Shown in pieces: positions 14,886 through 23,682 of a stretch of DNA of 29,150 nt (its first letter is position 1; each line of letters starts with the position of its first letter). Origin of the DNA: CAZYCC01 sp964645985 (GTDB lineage Bacteria; Bacillota; Clostridia; Oscillospirales; CAG-272); assembly GCA_964645985.1 (NCBI GenBank), contig CAZYCC010000017.1, positions 1-29,150 of the forward strand. Direction: 5' to 3'. A program made the translations under genes and the position numbers. Below the pieces are notes generated by a model. It searched no databases. It was not told the DNA's origin and worked only from the letters and a program-made list of their open reading frames with translations.

Positions 14886-15427
14886 TCGCGGCGGGTCGCG
14901 GGCGCGACGTCTCCCTTGTGGTGCGCCCCGCGCGGCGATGACACTTTTCGCGAAAAAACGCAGATCGGCGCGGCGGGCCTCGCGAGGAAAACACGCCGCC
15001 GCCAAATCGCTTGCCGAGACGCTCACGCGGGTTCGCGCGAGATGAGGTTGCGTCCGCGGTATCGCCCCTGTGTAAAGGAATCGCGATCCGAGGGAGCGCG
15101 CGACAGAATGACGGCACCGCGATGGGTTTCAAAAACGCGGTTACTCCGGGCAGCCCGGGGAAATCGGTAATCCGGATGAGCCGCAAGGCATGAGCCAATC
15201 GGCACGAGCCGCAAGGAACGATCCCTACGGCATGAGTCAAAAGGATCGGGAAACTCGGATGAGCGGGCGACACCGTTTCCACGGTGAGTAATATTGTAAA
15301 GGAATCGCGCGTTTTCGCGAGAAAATGCGCGAGGTGTGGGTGCTTTGCGCGCAAGCGCGGCGCGCAGCGCGTCACCCCAAGAAATTGGGCGCTCCCCGAT
15401 ATAACTTTCCTCGTTCGCGAAAAGTCG
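14886..15427. other. Repeat-bearing intergenic region
   Basis: No gene is recognised. GTAAAGGAATCGCG occurs twice (15073-15086 and 15296-15309). GAGCCGCAAGG occurs twice (15178 and 15207), and GGCATGAG words at 15187 and 15228. On the minus strand, GTCATTCTGTCGCGCGC resembles the CATTCTGAGCG-type intergenic repeats seen in many bacteria. A perfect hairpin CACCG-TTTCCA-CGGTG lies at 15270-15285, and a possible -10 TAATAT follows at 15288. Confidence 0.4.
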
Positions 15428-15456
15428 ATCGCCCTAGCGGCAGGAATCAATATACT
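15428..15456 (+). promoter_or_regulatory. Candidate promoter of the 15.5-kb noncoding RNA
   Basis: -10 TATACT at 15451-15456. The -35 region (ATCGCC at 17 bp, TCGCCC at 16 bp) is poor, so activity may need an activator. Predicted start near 15463, at the foot of the first hairpin. Confidence 0.45.
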
Positions 15457-15462
15457 TTAGGA

Positions 15463-15816
15463 GGAGCGGTGCGCGGCGCGGAATCGCTCGTCCTCCGCGG
15501 ATGGGCGGGGCGGGAGGTTGCCCGCTTGCCGATCGCGGCACAAGTCGATCGGCAAAAATTGAGTGCCCACCGGGGCTACCGCCCGACGGCTTTGATGGCG
15601 CGGCAGCCCGGCAAGATCCCCACGACGTGCCGAAACGCGAAGGACTCCCCTACTCTGTCTTGCGGTTCGGGCCCGGCAAGATCCCTTCGGCGCGCGGAAT
15701 GCGGAGTAGGCGCATATCGAAGGATCGATTTGCGCCGGGCTGCCCATACGTTCCCGCTCGCGCGGCAAAGATACCCCCAACATTATGAAAAACCCTCGGC
15801 GGGAGCCGAGGGTTTT
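15463..15816 (+). ncRNA. Candidate structured noncoding RNA of unknown class
   Basis: A ~350-nt segment bounded by a -10 box and a strong terminator. Visible helices: GGAGGA/TCCTCC (15460-15465 with 15491-15496); a perfect 10-bp hairpin TTGCCGATCG/CGATCGGCAA (15526-15535 with 15546-15555); an exact 11-bp long-range pair GGCAGCCCGGC/GCCGGGCTGCC (15602-15612 with 15734-15744). Inside the long-range pair is a hairpin GGCGCA-ATCGA / TCGAT-TGCGCC (15709-15736, one T-T mismatch). The last helix shares 15734-15736 with the long-range pair. CCCGGCAAGATCCC occurs twice (15607, 15672), and the second copy could also pair with GCCGGGC. An in-frame GTG at 15470 follows AGGAGG-like bases, but the deduced protein is not family-like. 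I do not recognise tmRNA, RNase P, 6S, SRP or T-box signatures. Confidence 0.45.
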
Positions 15817-15820
15817 GTGA
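15789..15820 (+). terminator. Intrinsic terminator of the candidate RNA
   Basis: 12-bp perfect stem AAAACCCTCGGC/GCCGAGGGTTTT (15789-15800 with 15805-15816), loop GGGA, with a T tail on both strands. From 15817 to 16115 no gene is seen. Confidence 0.88.
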
Positions 15821-16115
15821 TCCCCCGCAGCGGGTAGCTGAGGATTTTGCGTTTCCTTAAAATTTGCAGAAGAGGGTTTCTCGAATAGAAAACGATAAGT
15901 TCACAAAGATGAAATGACGCACAAACTGCCTCTCCGGGTTTTCCGCGAACAGCGCGCAAGCGCGAGGGAAGAGTAACCGGGGGTTACTTTACAACCGAAA
16001 ATGCGATGCCCCGCTTTTCGCTTCCCACATCGGCGGAGGCGCGAAGTCTCGCGCGCACGATATTCAAGTTCGCGAGCAGACCGCCCACACTCCCGGTTGC
16101 TTTCCCGCCGCCACC

Positions 16116-17552
16116 TCACCGGCGAGGGGGCGGGGTGTGGATGCTGCTGCCGCGCGTCAGCTCGAGCGCCTCGCCGATGCCCTCGGCGAAAGTCGGATGC
16201 GGGCGAATCGCGCGCAGGAGGTCCTCGACCGTCAGGCGGTTGACGATAGCGCTCGTCAGCTCGCCGACCATGTCGGTTGCGCGCTCGCAGAGAAGGGTCG
16301 CGCCGAGCAAAACCCCGCTCGCCTCGTCTGCAACCACCTTAATGAATCCCCGCTCGCCGCCGACGATCACCGTCTTGCCGTTGCCCATCATCGGGTACTT
16401 GCCGACGCGCACCGCAATGCCGCGCGAGCGCGCCTCGTCCTCGGTGAGGCCCACCGACGCGACCTCGGGCGTTGTGTAAATGCAAGAGGGAATGACCGTG
16501 AGATCCGGCACCGCGCCGCGCGATGACCCAAAAATGTCGCAGCAGATTTCGTTCGCTACGGTCAGCGCCTGTGATGAGGCGACGTGCGCCAGCTGCACCG
16601 GGGAGGAAACGTCGCCGATAGCGAAAACGCCCGGCAGCGCCGTCTCGAAGCGATCGTTCACGACGATCCGCCCGCGCTCGAGCGGGAGGAGGTCGCTCGC
16701 GGCGCCATTTTCGGGCTTGCGCCCGATCGCAACGAGAACCGTGTCTCCCGAAACGACCCCGGAATTGTCCCCTTTTGTATAGCAAACCGACAAAAGTCCG
16801 CTATTCTCGCGGCGGATTTCGCTGACTTTGCAGGATGTGCAGATCGCAACGCCGCGCTTTTTGAGCGAGAGGGCAAGGCTCTGCGAGACCTCGCGCTCGC
16901 TGGTCGCAAGGATGCGGTCGAGCGCCTCGACAATCGTAACGCGCACGCCGAGCGCGGCGTAGGCACAGGCAAGCTCCACGCCGATAACGCCGCCGCCGAT
17001 AATCACGAGCTCGCGCGGCATCGGGCGCACCCCCTCAAGCAGGTCATCCGAGGTGACGACACCCGGCAAATCAAGGCCGGGGATCGGCGGGCGCGCGGGC
17101 ACGGACCCTGTCGCGAGAATGACGCGGCGGGCGATGATCGTCTCGGAAGCGCCGTCCGAGGGGGTAAAGGCAACCTCTCCCGCGCGCGTGAGGCGGCCCT
17201 CGCCGCGCAGGAGCGTCACCTTGTTCGATGAGAGGAGGCTTTCCACGCCCCCGCGCAGACGCGCGACCACCTCATCGCGCCGGGCGATCATCGCCCCAAA
17301 GTCAAGACCGACCCCCTCAAGGCAAACCCCGAAGCGCCCGGCATCTCGCGCGCTCGAGTATACTTCCGCCGCGTGGAGCAGCGCCTTTGTCGGGATACAG
17401 CCGCGGTTCAGGCAGGTGCCGCCGACATCGCGCCGCTCGATCAGCGCGACCGACGCCCCGCGCTGCGCGAGCGCAATCGCCGCGACATATCCCCCGGGCC
17501 CCGCGCCGATCACGGCGACATCGAAGCTAAGGTTATTCACAGAATCGGGCAT
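16116..17552 (-). CDS. lpdA: Dihydrolipoamide dehydrogenase (glycine cleavage L protein)
   Basis: FAD flavoprotein that reoxidises the dihydrolipoyl group of GcvH with NAD+. It has 478 aa, the usual length. N-terminal FAD site VAVIGAGPGGYVAA; redox disulfide GGTCLNRGCIPTK; NAD site VIIGGGVIGVELA in the centre; second FAD motif VFAIGDVSS; and the C-terminal dimer-interface catalytic pair RPHPTFAEGIGEAL with His and Glu. Last gene of the glycine cleavage cluster, 248 bp after gcvPB. ATG 17552 has no Shine-Dalgarno. The upstream sequence ATTGTAAACT could be a -10 that would make a nearly leaderless message. Because it closes the gcv cluster, its partner is most likely GcvH rather than a 2-oxoacid dehydrogenase. 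Confidence 0.95.
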   Translation of the reverse strand: MPDSVNNLSFDVAVIGAGPGGYVAAIALAQRGASVALIERRDVGGTCLNRGCIPTKALLHAAEVYSSARDAGRFGVCLEGVGLDFGAMIARRDEVVARLRGGVESLLSSNKVTLLRGEGRLTRAGEVAFTPSDGASETIIARRVILATGSVPARPPIPGLDLPGVVTSDDLLEGVRPMPRELVIIGGGVIGVELACAYAALGVRVTIVEALDRILATSEREVSQSLALSLKKRGVAICTSCKVSEIRRENSGLLSVCYTKGDNSGVVSGDTVLVAIGRKPENGAASDLLPLERGRIVVNDRFETALPGVFAIGDVSSPVQLAHVASSQALTVANEICCDIFGSSRGAVPDLTVIPSCIYTTPEVASVGLTEDEARSRGIAVRVGKYPMMGNGKTVIVGGERGFIKVVADEASGVLLGATLLCERATDMVGELTSAIVNRLTVEDLLRAIRPHPTFAEGIGEALELTRGSSIHTPPPRR

Positions 17553-17800
17553 AAAAGTTTACAATAATGGGAGAAGGCATCGCGGGGAGAGCATTGCGCG
17601 CGGGAGACACCCGCCGAGGAGCGAGAGAAGGCGCAGCACCGCCGCAAAAGGAATTTCGGGCAGATGGCGGGCGCTACCGTGGAAAGGCGCGCGGGGAGAG
17701 CAAATTCGCGCGGCAATCCATCGCGCGGATCCATCTCGCGAGGAAGGGAGTGGCGCGGGTTCACACTTTGTCCACACTTCCCTTCCCCGGCAAGGGGGTG

Positions 17801-19279
17801 TCACTTTTTCGCGTCAAAGTCGTAGCACAGCTTTGCGGTTTTGGGGTTGGCGGCGCGCGTTTCATCTAGGCGCGTGACCGGCGTCCTGACAGGGGCGGCG
17901 TGCAGCGCGTCGGGGTTCTCATGCGCCTCGCGCGCGAGGTCGAGGAGCGCCTCGATCGCTTCGTCTAGGGTCTGCTTGCTCTCGGTTTCGGTCGGCTCGA
18001 TCATCAGCGCCTCCTGCACGATGAGCGGGAAGTACATCGTCGGCGGGTGGATCCCCCGGTCGAGCAGACCCTTGGCGATGTCGAGCGCAGCGACGCCAGT
18101 CTCCTTGTGCAGATCCTCCAAACTTAGCACAAATTCGTGCATGACCCCCTCGGTGAATGCAACAGAATATGTGTCCTTTAACTTGGCGAGCATGTAGTTC
18201 GCATTGAGGACGGCGTGTTTCGCCGCCTCGGGGATACCGTCCCGCCCGAGCGTCGCGATGTAGGCGAGTGCGCGCACGCAAACGAGAAAATTCCCGCCAA
18301 AGACCTTGACATCCCCCATACTCTCGGGCGCGCGGCGGCGCACAAGGCTCCCGCCCTCGCGGACAACCCTCTCGCCGGGGAGATATTGCGAGAGAAACGC
18401 CTTGCAGCCGACCGGTCCCGCGCCCGGGCCGCCGCCGCCGTGCGGCGTTGCGAAGGTCTTGTGCAGATTGATGTGGATGCAGTCGAAGCCCATATCGCCG
18501 GGGCGAACAACGCCCATCACCGCGTTGAGGTTTGCCCCGTCGTAATAGCAAAGCCCCCCGTTTTCGTGCACGATCTGCGTGACTTTTAAGATATTATGGT
18601 CAAAAACCCCCACCGTGTTGGGGTTGGTCAGCATGAGACCCGCGGTGTCCTCGCCGACCGCCGCGCGAAGGGCGTCAAGGTCCACGCAGCCGTCCTCGGT
18701 CGAGGGGATGTGGACGACCGAGAAGCCGCACATCGCGGCGGAGGCGGGGTTCGTGCCGTGCGCCGAGTCCGGGACGAGAATTTTGTTGCGCCGCCCTAGC
18801 TCCCCGCGCGCGGCAAGGTAGGATTTAATGAGCAGCAGGCCTGTGAACTCACCGTGTGCGCCCGCCGCCGGCTGAAGCGTCATCGCGTCCATCCCGGAAA
18901 TCTCGCAAAGGTCCCCCGAGAGCTCCTCCTCCAGCGCGAGGCAGCCCTGCGAGGTCTCGGGAGGCTGGAGCGGGTGCACCCCGGTGAAGCCGGGCAGCGC
19001 GGCGACTTCCTCGTCGATTTTCGGGTTGTATTTCATCGTGCAGGAGCCGAGCGGGTAGAACCCGTCGCAGACGCCATGCACCTTGCGCGAGAGCGCGGCG
19101 TAGTGACGCGAAATCTCCCCCTCGGTGAGGTTCGGCAGGGGGAGCGAAGCCTTGCGGCGCAAGGCCTCGGGCGGCTCTACCGCGGGAACGTCGAGGGGCG
19201 GCAGGAAGCTGCCGCGCGGGCCGCAGCCGCCGCGCTCAAAGAGGAGCTTCGTCGGGCTTGAAATCGAATTGGTGTTCAT
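17801..19279 (-). CDS. gcvPB: Glycine dehydrogenase (decarboxylating) subunit 2
   Basis: PLP-binding half of the two-subunit P protein. With GcvPA it decarboxylates glycine and passes the aminomethyl group to the lipoyl arm of GcvH. It has 492 aa, typical. The PLP-lysine motif INLHKTFATPHGGGGPG is present around residue 270. SCTMKYNPKI, GTNPASAAMCGF and the C-terminal PTMYFPLIV block are also conserved. The start ATG 19279 has only a weak upstream GAGATG and no clear ribosome binding site. It lies 418 bp downstream of gcvPA. In many Firmicutes the two genes touch or overlap, so this gap is unusual. Translation may depend on an unstructured leader. Confidence 0.96.
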   Translation of the reverse strand: MNTNSISSPTKLLFERGGCGPRGSFLPPLDVPAVEPPEALRRKASLPLPNLTEGEISRHYAALSRKVHGVCDGFYPLGSCTMKYNPKIDEEVAALPGFTGVHPLQPPETSQGCLALEEELSGDLCEISGMDAMTLQPAAGAHGEFTGLLLIKSYLAARGELGRRNKILVPDSAHGTNPASAAMCGFSVVHIPSTEDGCVDLDALRAAVGEDTAGLMLTNPNTVGVFDHNILKVTQIVHENGGLCYYDGANLNAVMGVVRPGDMGFDCIHINLHKTFATPHGGGGPGAGPVGCKAFLSQYLPGERVVREGGSLVRRRAPESMGDVKVFGGNFLVCVRALAYIATLGRDGIPEAAKHAVLNANYMLAKLKDTYSVAFTEGVMHEFVLSLEDLHKETGVAALDIAKGLLDRGIHPPTMYFPLIVQEALMIEPTETESKQTLDEAIEALLDLAREAHENPDALHAAPVRTPVTRLDETRAANPKTAKLCYDFDAKK

Positions 19280-19697
19280 ACGAGCATCTCGGGAGGAGAA
19301 GAAACACGCGCGGCACTATCGCGCAGGCGATCACCGGAGCGCTTTCTGCGGCGGAGCCGCGCCATGAGGCGAGAGCGGAGGATTTTCGGTTGCCCCTCGC
19401 GAAGGCGCGGCCGATACCGCGCGGGGTCATTGCGAGGCTTGCGCAGGGCGCGGCTGCGGCGAGGATGGCGCGAGGTTTTGAGAGGAGCGCGGCACAATGG
19501 GCGCGCTCGGGAAAAAGGCGGGCGAGCGAGAAAGGTTTGTCAACCCCAATGCGGGGAAAATTGATAGAGATTTTGTAAAATTTTTTGCGCTTTTCGCGAA
19601 AGGGATTTCCCCGGCGGGCGGGGCGAGCGCGGGGAGAGGATGAGCGGCGCGGCCTTCGGCGATGGAATTGCGCGAAATACCGGGAACAATCGCGCTC
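19280..19697. other. Long spacer between gcvPA and gcvPB
   Basis: 418 bp with no gene recognised on either strand. On the minus strand there is a TTGACA (19535-19540), but no -10 at proper distance. An AT-rich island with TTTTGTAAAATTTTTTG lies at 19571-19587. No clear terminator is seen, so gcvPA-gcvPB cotranscription is still the simplest reading. Confidence 0.4.
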
Positions 19698-21029
19698 TCA
19701 GGCGGAGGCGAGGACGCGGCGCACTACTGCGGCGGTCTTGTCGAGCGCCTCGCGCGATGCCTTCTCGGTCACGCAGAAGAGCAGCCCCCCCTCGACCGGG
19801 AGCCCGCCGAGGATGTCCTCATCGGCGAGCGCGGAGAGCACCGGCTCAATCGTCCCACCCGGCATTTTCACCAGAAACTCGTGGAAAAATTCGCCCGAAA
19901 AGGCGAGCTTTACCCCCGGAATAGCGCAAAGTTCGCTCGCAAGGTAGTGCGCCTTCGAGACGCAGGCGCCGGCCACCTCGCGAAGGCCCTCCGCTCCCAT
20001 TGCGGAAAGATACACGGCGGCGGTGAGGGCGCAGAGCGCCTCGTTTGAGCAGATGTTCGAGGACGCTTTCTCGCGGCGGATGTGCTGCTCGCGCGCTTGC
20101 AACGTCAGGACGTAGCCGCGCCGTCCCTCGCGGTCGACCGTCTCGCCGACGATGCGGCCGGGCAGCTTGCGCGCGAGCTCCGACCTTGCCGCCATGAAAC
20201 CGAGATAAGGGCCGCCGAATCCGAGCGGCAGGCCGAGCGGCTGCCCCTCGCCGACCGCGACATCCGCTCCGACCTCGCCGGGTGTCCGATAGAGCGCGAG
20301 GGCGATCGGATTGCAGCAGAAAACACATTTCGCACCAACAGAGTGCGCAATTTCCGCGATGCGCTCGGCATCCTCGAGCAGGCCGTAGAAGTTCGGGCTT
20401 TGCAGCAGAACGCAGGAAACATCGCTGCCGTCTCCGAGCGCCTCGCGCAGCGCGTCCTCGCTTGTGAGGCCGTCTTTCGCGGGTACGACCGTGAGCGGCG
20501 TCCCGGAGGCGAATGAGTAGGTGCGCAGCACCGAGAGATAGCGAGGGTTGATCGTCCCGCAGACCACGGCGCGCGTGCGGCGGCGGTCGCGGCAGGTCGT
20601 CAGCGCCTCGGCGCAGGCGCTCCCGCCATCGTAGACCGACGCATTGGCGACGTCCATCCCGGTCAGCGCGCAGATCATCGACTGGTACTCGAAAATCGAC
20701 TGGAGGATTCCCTGGCTGACCTCCGCCTGATAAGGGGTATAGGCGGTGACAAAAGTCTCCTTGGAGGTGACGCTTTTGACGATCGCCGGGATGTAGTGAT
20801 CGTAAGCGCCCGCGCCGCGCAAGATCGTGTGGAAAACGCGGTTGCGCCCGGCGAGCGCGGTCATTTTGTCGCGCACTTCCATCTCGGATAAGCCCTGCGG
20901 CAGGTCGAGCGGGACGCGCAGCAGCATCTCGGGGGGGACGCGGGCGTACAGCTCCTCGAGCGAGGAAATGCCGATGTCGGCGAGCATCTGCGCGCGCTCG
21001 TCCGCCCCGATCGGGACATAACTTCCCAT
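19698..21029 (-). CDS. gcvPA: Glycine dehydrogenase (decarboxylating) subunit 1
   Basis: N-terminal half of the split P protein; it folds like the PLP domain but lacks the PLP lysine. It has 443 aa, typical. Conserved segments: GSYVPIGADERAQML at the start (family consensus is YIPNTEEERKEML-like), FLGAGAYDH-like LRGAGAYDHYIPAIV, FVTAYTPYQAEVSQG, YDGGSACAEA, and the C-terminal GGLPVEGGLLFCVTE. ATG 21029 has AAAGGA 7 nt upstream. A perfect TATAAT lies 60-65 bp upstream on the minus strand and could start transcription here, separate from gcvT-gcvH. No glycine riboswitch was recognised upstream. Confidence 0.96.
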   Translation of the reverse strand: MGSYVPIGADERAQMLADIGISSLEELYARVPPEMLLRVPLDLPQGLSEMEVRDKMTALAGRNRVFHTILRGAGAYDHYIPAIVKSVTSKETFVTAYTPYQAEVSQGILQSIFEYQSMICALTGMDVANASVYDGGSACAEALTTCRDRRRTRAVVCGTINPRYLSVLRTYSFASGTPLTVVPAKDGLTSEDALREALGDGSDVSCVLLQSPNFYGLLEDAERIAEIAHSVGAKCVFCCNPIALALYRTPGEVGADVAVGEGQPLGLPLGFGGPYLGFMAARSELARKLPGRIVGETVDREGRRGYVLTLQAREQHIRREKASSNICSNEALCALTAAVYLSAMGAEGLREVAGACVSKAHYLASELCAIPGVKLAFSGEFFHEFLVKMPGGTIEPVLSALADEDILGGLPVEGGLLFCVTEKASREALDKTAAVVRRVLASA

Positions 21030-21090
21030 AGGAGAATCCTTTCGATGTGGAAGGGAAATAGGATGATACGATAGTAAGGGACGATTTGCG

Positions 21091-21096
21091 ATTATA
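21091..21096 (-). promoter_or_regulatory. Candidate gcvPA -10 box
   Basis: TATAAT on the minus strand within an AT-rich stretch that is rare in this genome. No good -35 at 16-18 bp. Confidence 0.4.
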
Positions 21097-21221
21097 TTAA
21101 AGAAAATTTACAAATCTGGAAAAACTACCTATCTCCGGGCAGAGATCGCACTCTTTCACGTGGGTCAAACTCGGCTGTGCCGACGCTGTCGGCACCCTCC
21201 CCCGCGGCGAGGGCAATCCGA

Positions 21222-21244
21222 AAACCCGCCGGGACAACGGGTTT
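21222..21244 (-). terminator. Possible terminator between gcvH and gcvPA
   Basis: AAACCCG/CGGGTTT (21222-21228 with 21238-21244), 9-nt loop. The minus strand continues TTCGG, so the T run is short. Two more hairpins lie next to it (TGCCGAC/GTCGGCA near 21178-21194, CCCTC/GAGGG near 21195-21213). The remainder of 21030-21459 holds no recognised gene. Confidence 0.35.
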
Positions 21245-21459
21245 CAATACGAGATACCGCAAACCACGAAAAAACATCGCGACGGGATCAAAACCGCCGC
21301 GCGGTGGGGACTCGCCGCGCGCGCCATTTTCTCGCGGAACATCAGCCGCGGCAATGCCGCCACGCGCGCAAGGAAGGGCGATCGCCGCGGGTGCAGTCGC
21401 GCGCCGCGGTCACGCGGCAAAGGCGAGGCGGAGTCGCGCGGGGCGAATTGCGCGAAATT

Positions 21460-21840
21460 TTACTCCTGCGCGGCGCAGAAGGCCTCGTAGGCGGCGGCGT
21501 CGAGGAGGTCTTCCTCGGCAGTGATGTCGGTGACGCGCACGAGCCACGCGTCGTAGGGCGCGCTGTTGATCGTCTCGGGGGCGTCGGCGAGGGCGTCGTT
21601 GACCTCCGCGACAACGCCGGTCAGAGGAGAATAGACCTCGGACACCGCCTTGACCGACTCGACATCGGCGAAGGACTCCGCGACGGTCACCGGGTCGCCC
21701 TCTTGCGGCAGATTGACGAAGACGAGATCGCCGAGTTCCTTCTGCGCATAGTCGGTTAGGCCTACCAGCGCGCTGCCGTCGGCGTTTTTCTTCACCCACT
21801 CGTGGGTTTTCGTGTAGAGCAGATCGTTCGGAGCGGACAT
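21460..21840 (-). CDS. gcvH: Glycine cleavage system H protein
   Basis: Lipoyl carrier that shuttles the aminomethyl and dihydrolipoyl states between the P, T and L proteins. It has 126 aa, the normal length. The lipoylation lysine lies in ESVKAVSEVYSP at about residue 64. YTKTHEWVKKNADG at the N-terminus and INSAPYDAWLVRV near the C-terminus are family features. ATG 21840 has AGGAGG 6 nt upstream, a strong site. It is 122 bp downstream of gcvT and probably shares its promoter. No lipoate ligase or lipoyl synthase lies in the window. Confidence 0.96.
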   Translation of the reverse strand: MSAPNDLLYTKTHEWVKKNADGSALVGLTDYAQKELGDLVFVNLPQEGDPVTVAESFADVESVKAVSEVYSPLTGVVAEVNDALADAPETINSAPYDAWLVRVTDITAEEDLLDAAAYEAFCAAQE

Positions 21841-21962
21841 AGAATCCTCCTATATATGAGATATGAGCAAGAACAATAGATAAGATGAGAAATGGATTAC
21901 TTCCGCAGAAACGGGAGCGAGCGGGGTTTTTCTCGCATGAGAGCGCGCACCGCGCGGGAGGG

Positions 21963-23144
21963 TCAGGCTTTCGGCGAGGCGGCGGGAGGAGTCACGGTGT
22001 CGGGAGCGGCTTTCGCCGGCTTTTTGTAGAAGGGCAGCTTGACTATTTCGCAGTCAATCTTGCGCCCTCGCACATCGGCCGTGACGATGCTGCCGACCAC
22101 CGCGAGATCCTTTGGCAGATAGCCCATCGCGATGCCGCAGCCGAGGAAGGGCGCGTGCGTGCCGGAGGTCGTGTGCCCCACGACTTTGTCGCCGACAAGC
22201 AGATCGCAATTCTCGCGCACGATCCCGCGCCCCACGACTTTAAGCCCAACGCGCTTCACTGTCGGGGCGCCGCGCTCCTCGATCGCCGCTTTGCCGATAA
22301 AGTCGGGCTTATCCATCTTGACAAAGATACCGAGGCCCGCTTCTTTCGGCGAAATGTCGTCGTTCATCTCATGCCCGTAAAGCGGCATCGCCGCCTCGAG
22401 GCGCAGGGTGTCGCGCGCGCCCAGCCCGCAAGGGATGAGCCCGTCTCGCGCGCCGACCGCAAGCAGCGCGTACCAAACCGCGGCGGCATCGTCTTTGTTC
22501 ACATAAAGTTCATACCCGTCCTCGCCGGTGTAGCCGGTCTGCGAGATCAGCGCCGGGACGCGCGCCTCGCCGAGGGCGATGCTGCCCTCGCGGAAGGTGT
22601 AATATTTCTCGGGAATATCCTCCGGCGCGCAAAGCCGCGCGAGGATTTGCGGCGCGCGCGGCCCCTGCAGCGCTATCTGCGCGATGCTCTCGGACACATC
22701 CGCAAAGGTGACGTCGCCCTCGAGGTGCGTTTCAAACCACGCCCTATCCTTGTCGTGGTTGGCGGCGTTGACGACGAAGAGGAAGTCATCCGGCGCGCGG
22801 CGGTAGACCATCAGGTCGTCTACAATGCCGCCGCGCTCGTTGCAGAGCGGCGAATATTTGACCTGCCCGTCGACCATCTCGTCGATAAAAACGGTGGTGA
22901 GGCGGTCGGCGTTGCGCGCGGCGTCCGGCCCGGTGAGGCGCAGCTCCGCCATGTGCGACACATCAAACAGGCCGCAGGCGGTGCGCACAGCCATATGCTC
23001 GGCAATGACGCCGGTCTCGTACTGCACCGGCAGAAGGTACCCGGCGAAGGGCACGATTTTGCCTCCGAGCGCCTCATGACAGGCGAAAAGCGGCGTTTTC
23101 TTTTCGCCATCCGGGGCGGTTTGGGGGGATTTTTCACTTGCCAT
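21963..23144 (-). CDS. gcvT: Aminomethyltransferase (glycine cleavage T protein)
   Basis: Releases ammonia from the aminomethyl-lipoyl H protein and forms 5,10-methylene-tetrahydrofolate. It has 393 aa, slightly longer than usual because of an N-terminal SEKSPQTAPDGEKK stretch and a C-terminal Pro/Ala-rich tail. Motifs: LFDVSHMAELRLTGPDA, YSPLCNERGGIVDDLMVYR, VNAANHDKD, SQTGYTGEDGYELYV and GLGARDTLRLEAAMPLYGHE. The open frame extends upstream through the promoter. ATG 23144 is preferred because GGAG lies 6 nt upstream and it agrees with the family start. First gene of the minus-strand gcv cluster, in the order T, H, PA, PB, L. Confidence 0.96.
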   Translation of the reverse strand: MASEKSPQTAPDGEKKTPLFACHEALGGKIVPFAGYLLPVQYETGVIAEHMAVRTACGLFDVSHMAELRLTGPDAARNADRLTTVFIDEMVDGQVKYSPLCNERGGIVDDLMVYRRAPDDFLFVVNAANHDKDRAWFETHLEGDVTFADVSESIAQIALQGPRAPQILARLCAPEDIPEKYYTFREGSIALGEARVPALISQTGYTGEDGYELYVNKDDAAAVWYALLAVGARDGLIPCGLGARDTLRLEAAMPLYGHEMNDDISPKEAGLGIFVKMDKPDFIGKAAIEERGAPTVKRVGLKVVGRGIVRENCDLLVGDKVVGHTTSGTHAPFLGCGIAMGYLPKDLAVVGSIVTADVRGRKIDCEIVKLPFYKKPAKAAPDTVTPPAASPKA

Positions 23145-23293
23145 AACTACTCCGAGAGAAAATCGAGGAAAAGACAGCTTGGGGTGCGTGAGCGGACGAT
23201 CGAGCCGACTCCCGCGCGAGTGAGGCGCGAGCGCGCTCGGGCGCTCGCGGGGTGGCCGCTCCGCCCGAGGGGACGGGCGCACTCTATTTACGC

Positions 23294-23322
23294 AGTATAC
23301 CACAATCGCGCCCGGCGCGCAA
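23294..23322 (-). promoter_or_regulatory. gcvT promoter (extended -10)
   Basis: Minus strand: -35 TTGCGC (23317-23322), 17-bp spacer, -10 TATACT (23294-23299) preceded by TGG. Leader of about 140 nt; read on the minus strand, it shows no recognisable glycine riboswitch core. Confidence 0.75.
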
Positions 23323-23682
23323 GGGGGCGGGCGGGAATTTTCGCGGGCGAGGTCGCGCCGCGCGCAGTGCGGGCTTGCATTGCGCAAACGCGGGGCGCGC
23401 GGCGCGTCCCATCTGGAATTATATGAGCGACACGCCGGTGATCGCGCAAACGCGGCGCGAGCGCGCGGCAATCCGCCCCACGCAGCGCGGTTCCACCGCA
23501 CAGCGCACGGGCAGTTTCACGCGGTGCGCATAATTTTTGTCCTCTTGCGGCGGTGGCACATAGGAGCGATTCGCGCGCAGCACAGGCGCTGCGAGAGGCC
23601 GCGCGCCGCGCGCCGCCCCCCGGCGCAGGGCATGGCGCACGCATAACGGGTTTTCGCGCGCAGGAAAACCTCTCGCGAGGGC
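23323..23682. other. Spacer between divergent gcvT and ridA promoters
   Basis: GC-rich, no gene recognised. GCGCAAACGCGG occurs twice (around 23383 and 23444). A 36-codon frame from ATG 23422 has no ribosome binding site and I do not call it. Confidence 0.4.

Noticed and set aside
14809..15450. Open frame of 213 codons on the minus strand
   Set aside because: It overlaps the zinc-ribbon gene end and the repeat region; its translation resembles repeat DNA and has no start signals.
21030..23293. Glycine riboswitch in the gcv cluster
   Set aside because: I read the leaders of gcvT and gcvPA on the minus strand and saw neither aptamer core; a covariance search would settle it.
21885..23426. 513-codon plus-strand frame
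   Set aside because: Antisense shadow of gcvT, which is conserved throughout; long antisense frames are expected at this base composition.
23422..23532. 36-codon open frame upstream of ridA
   Set aside because: No ribosome binding site, Arg/Thr-rich, and located in the spacer between divergent promoters.
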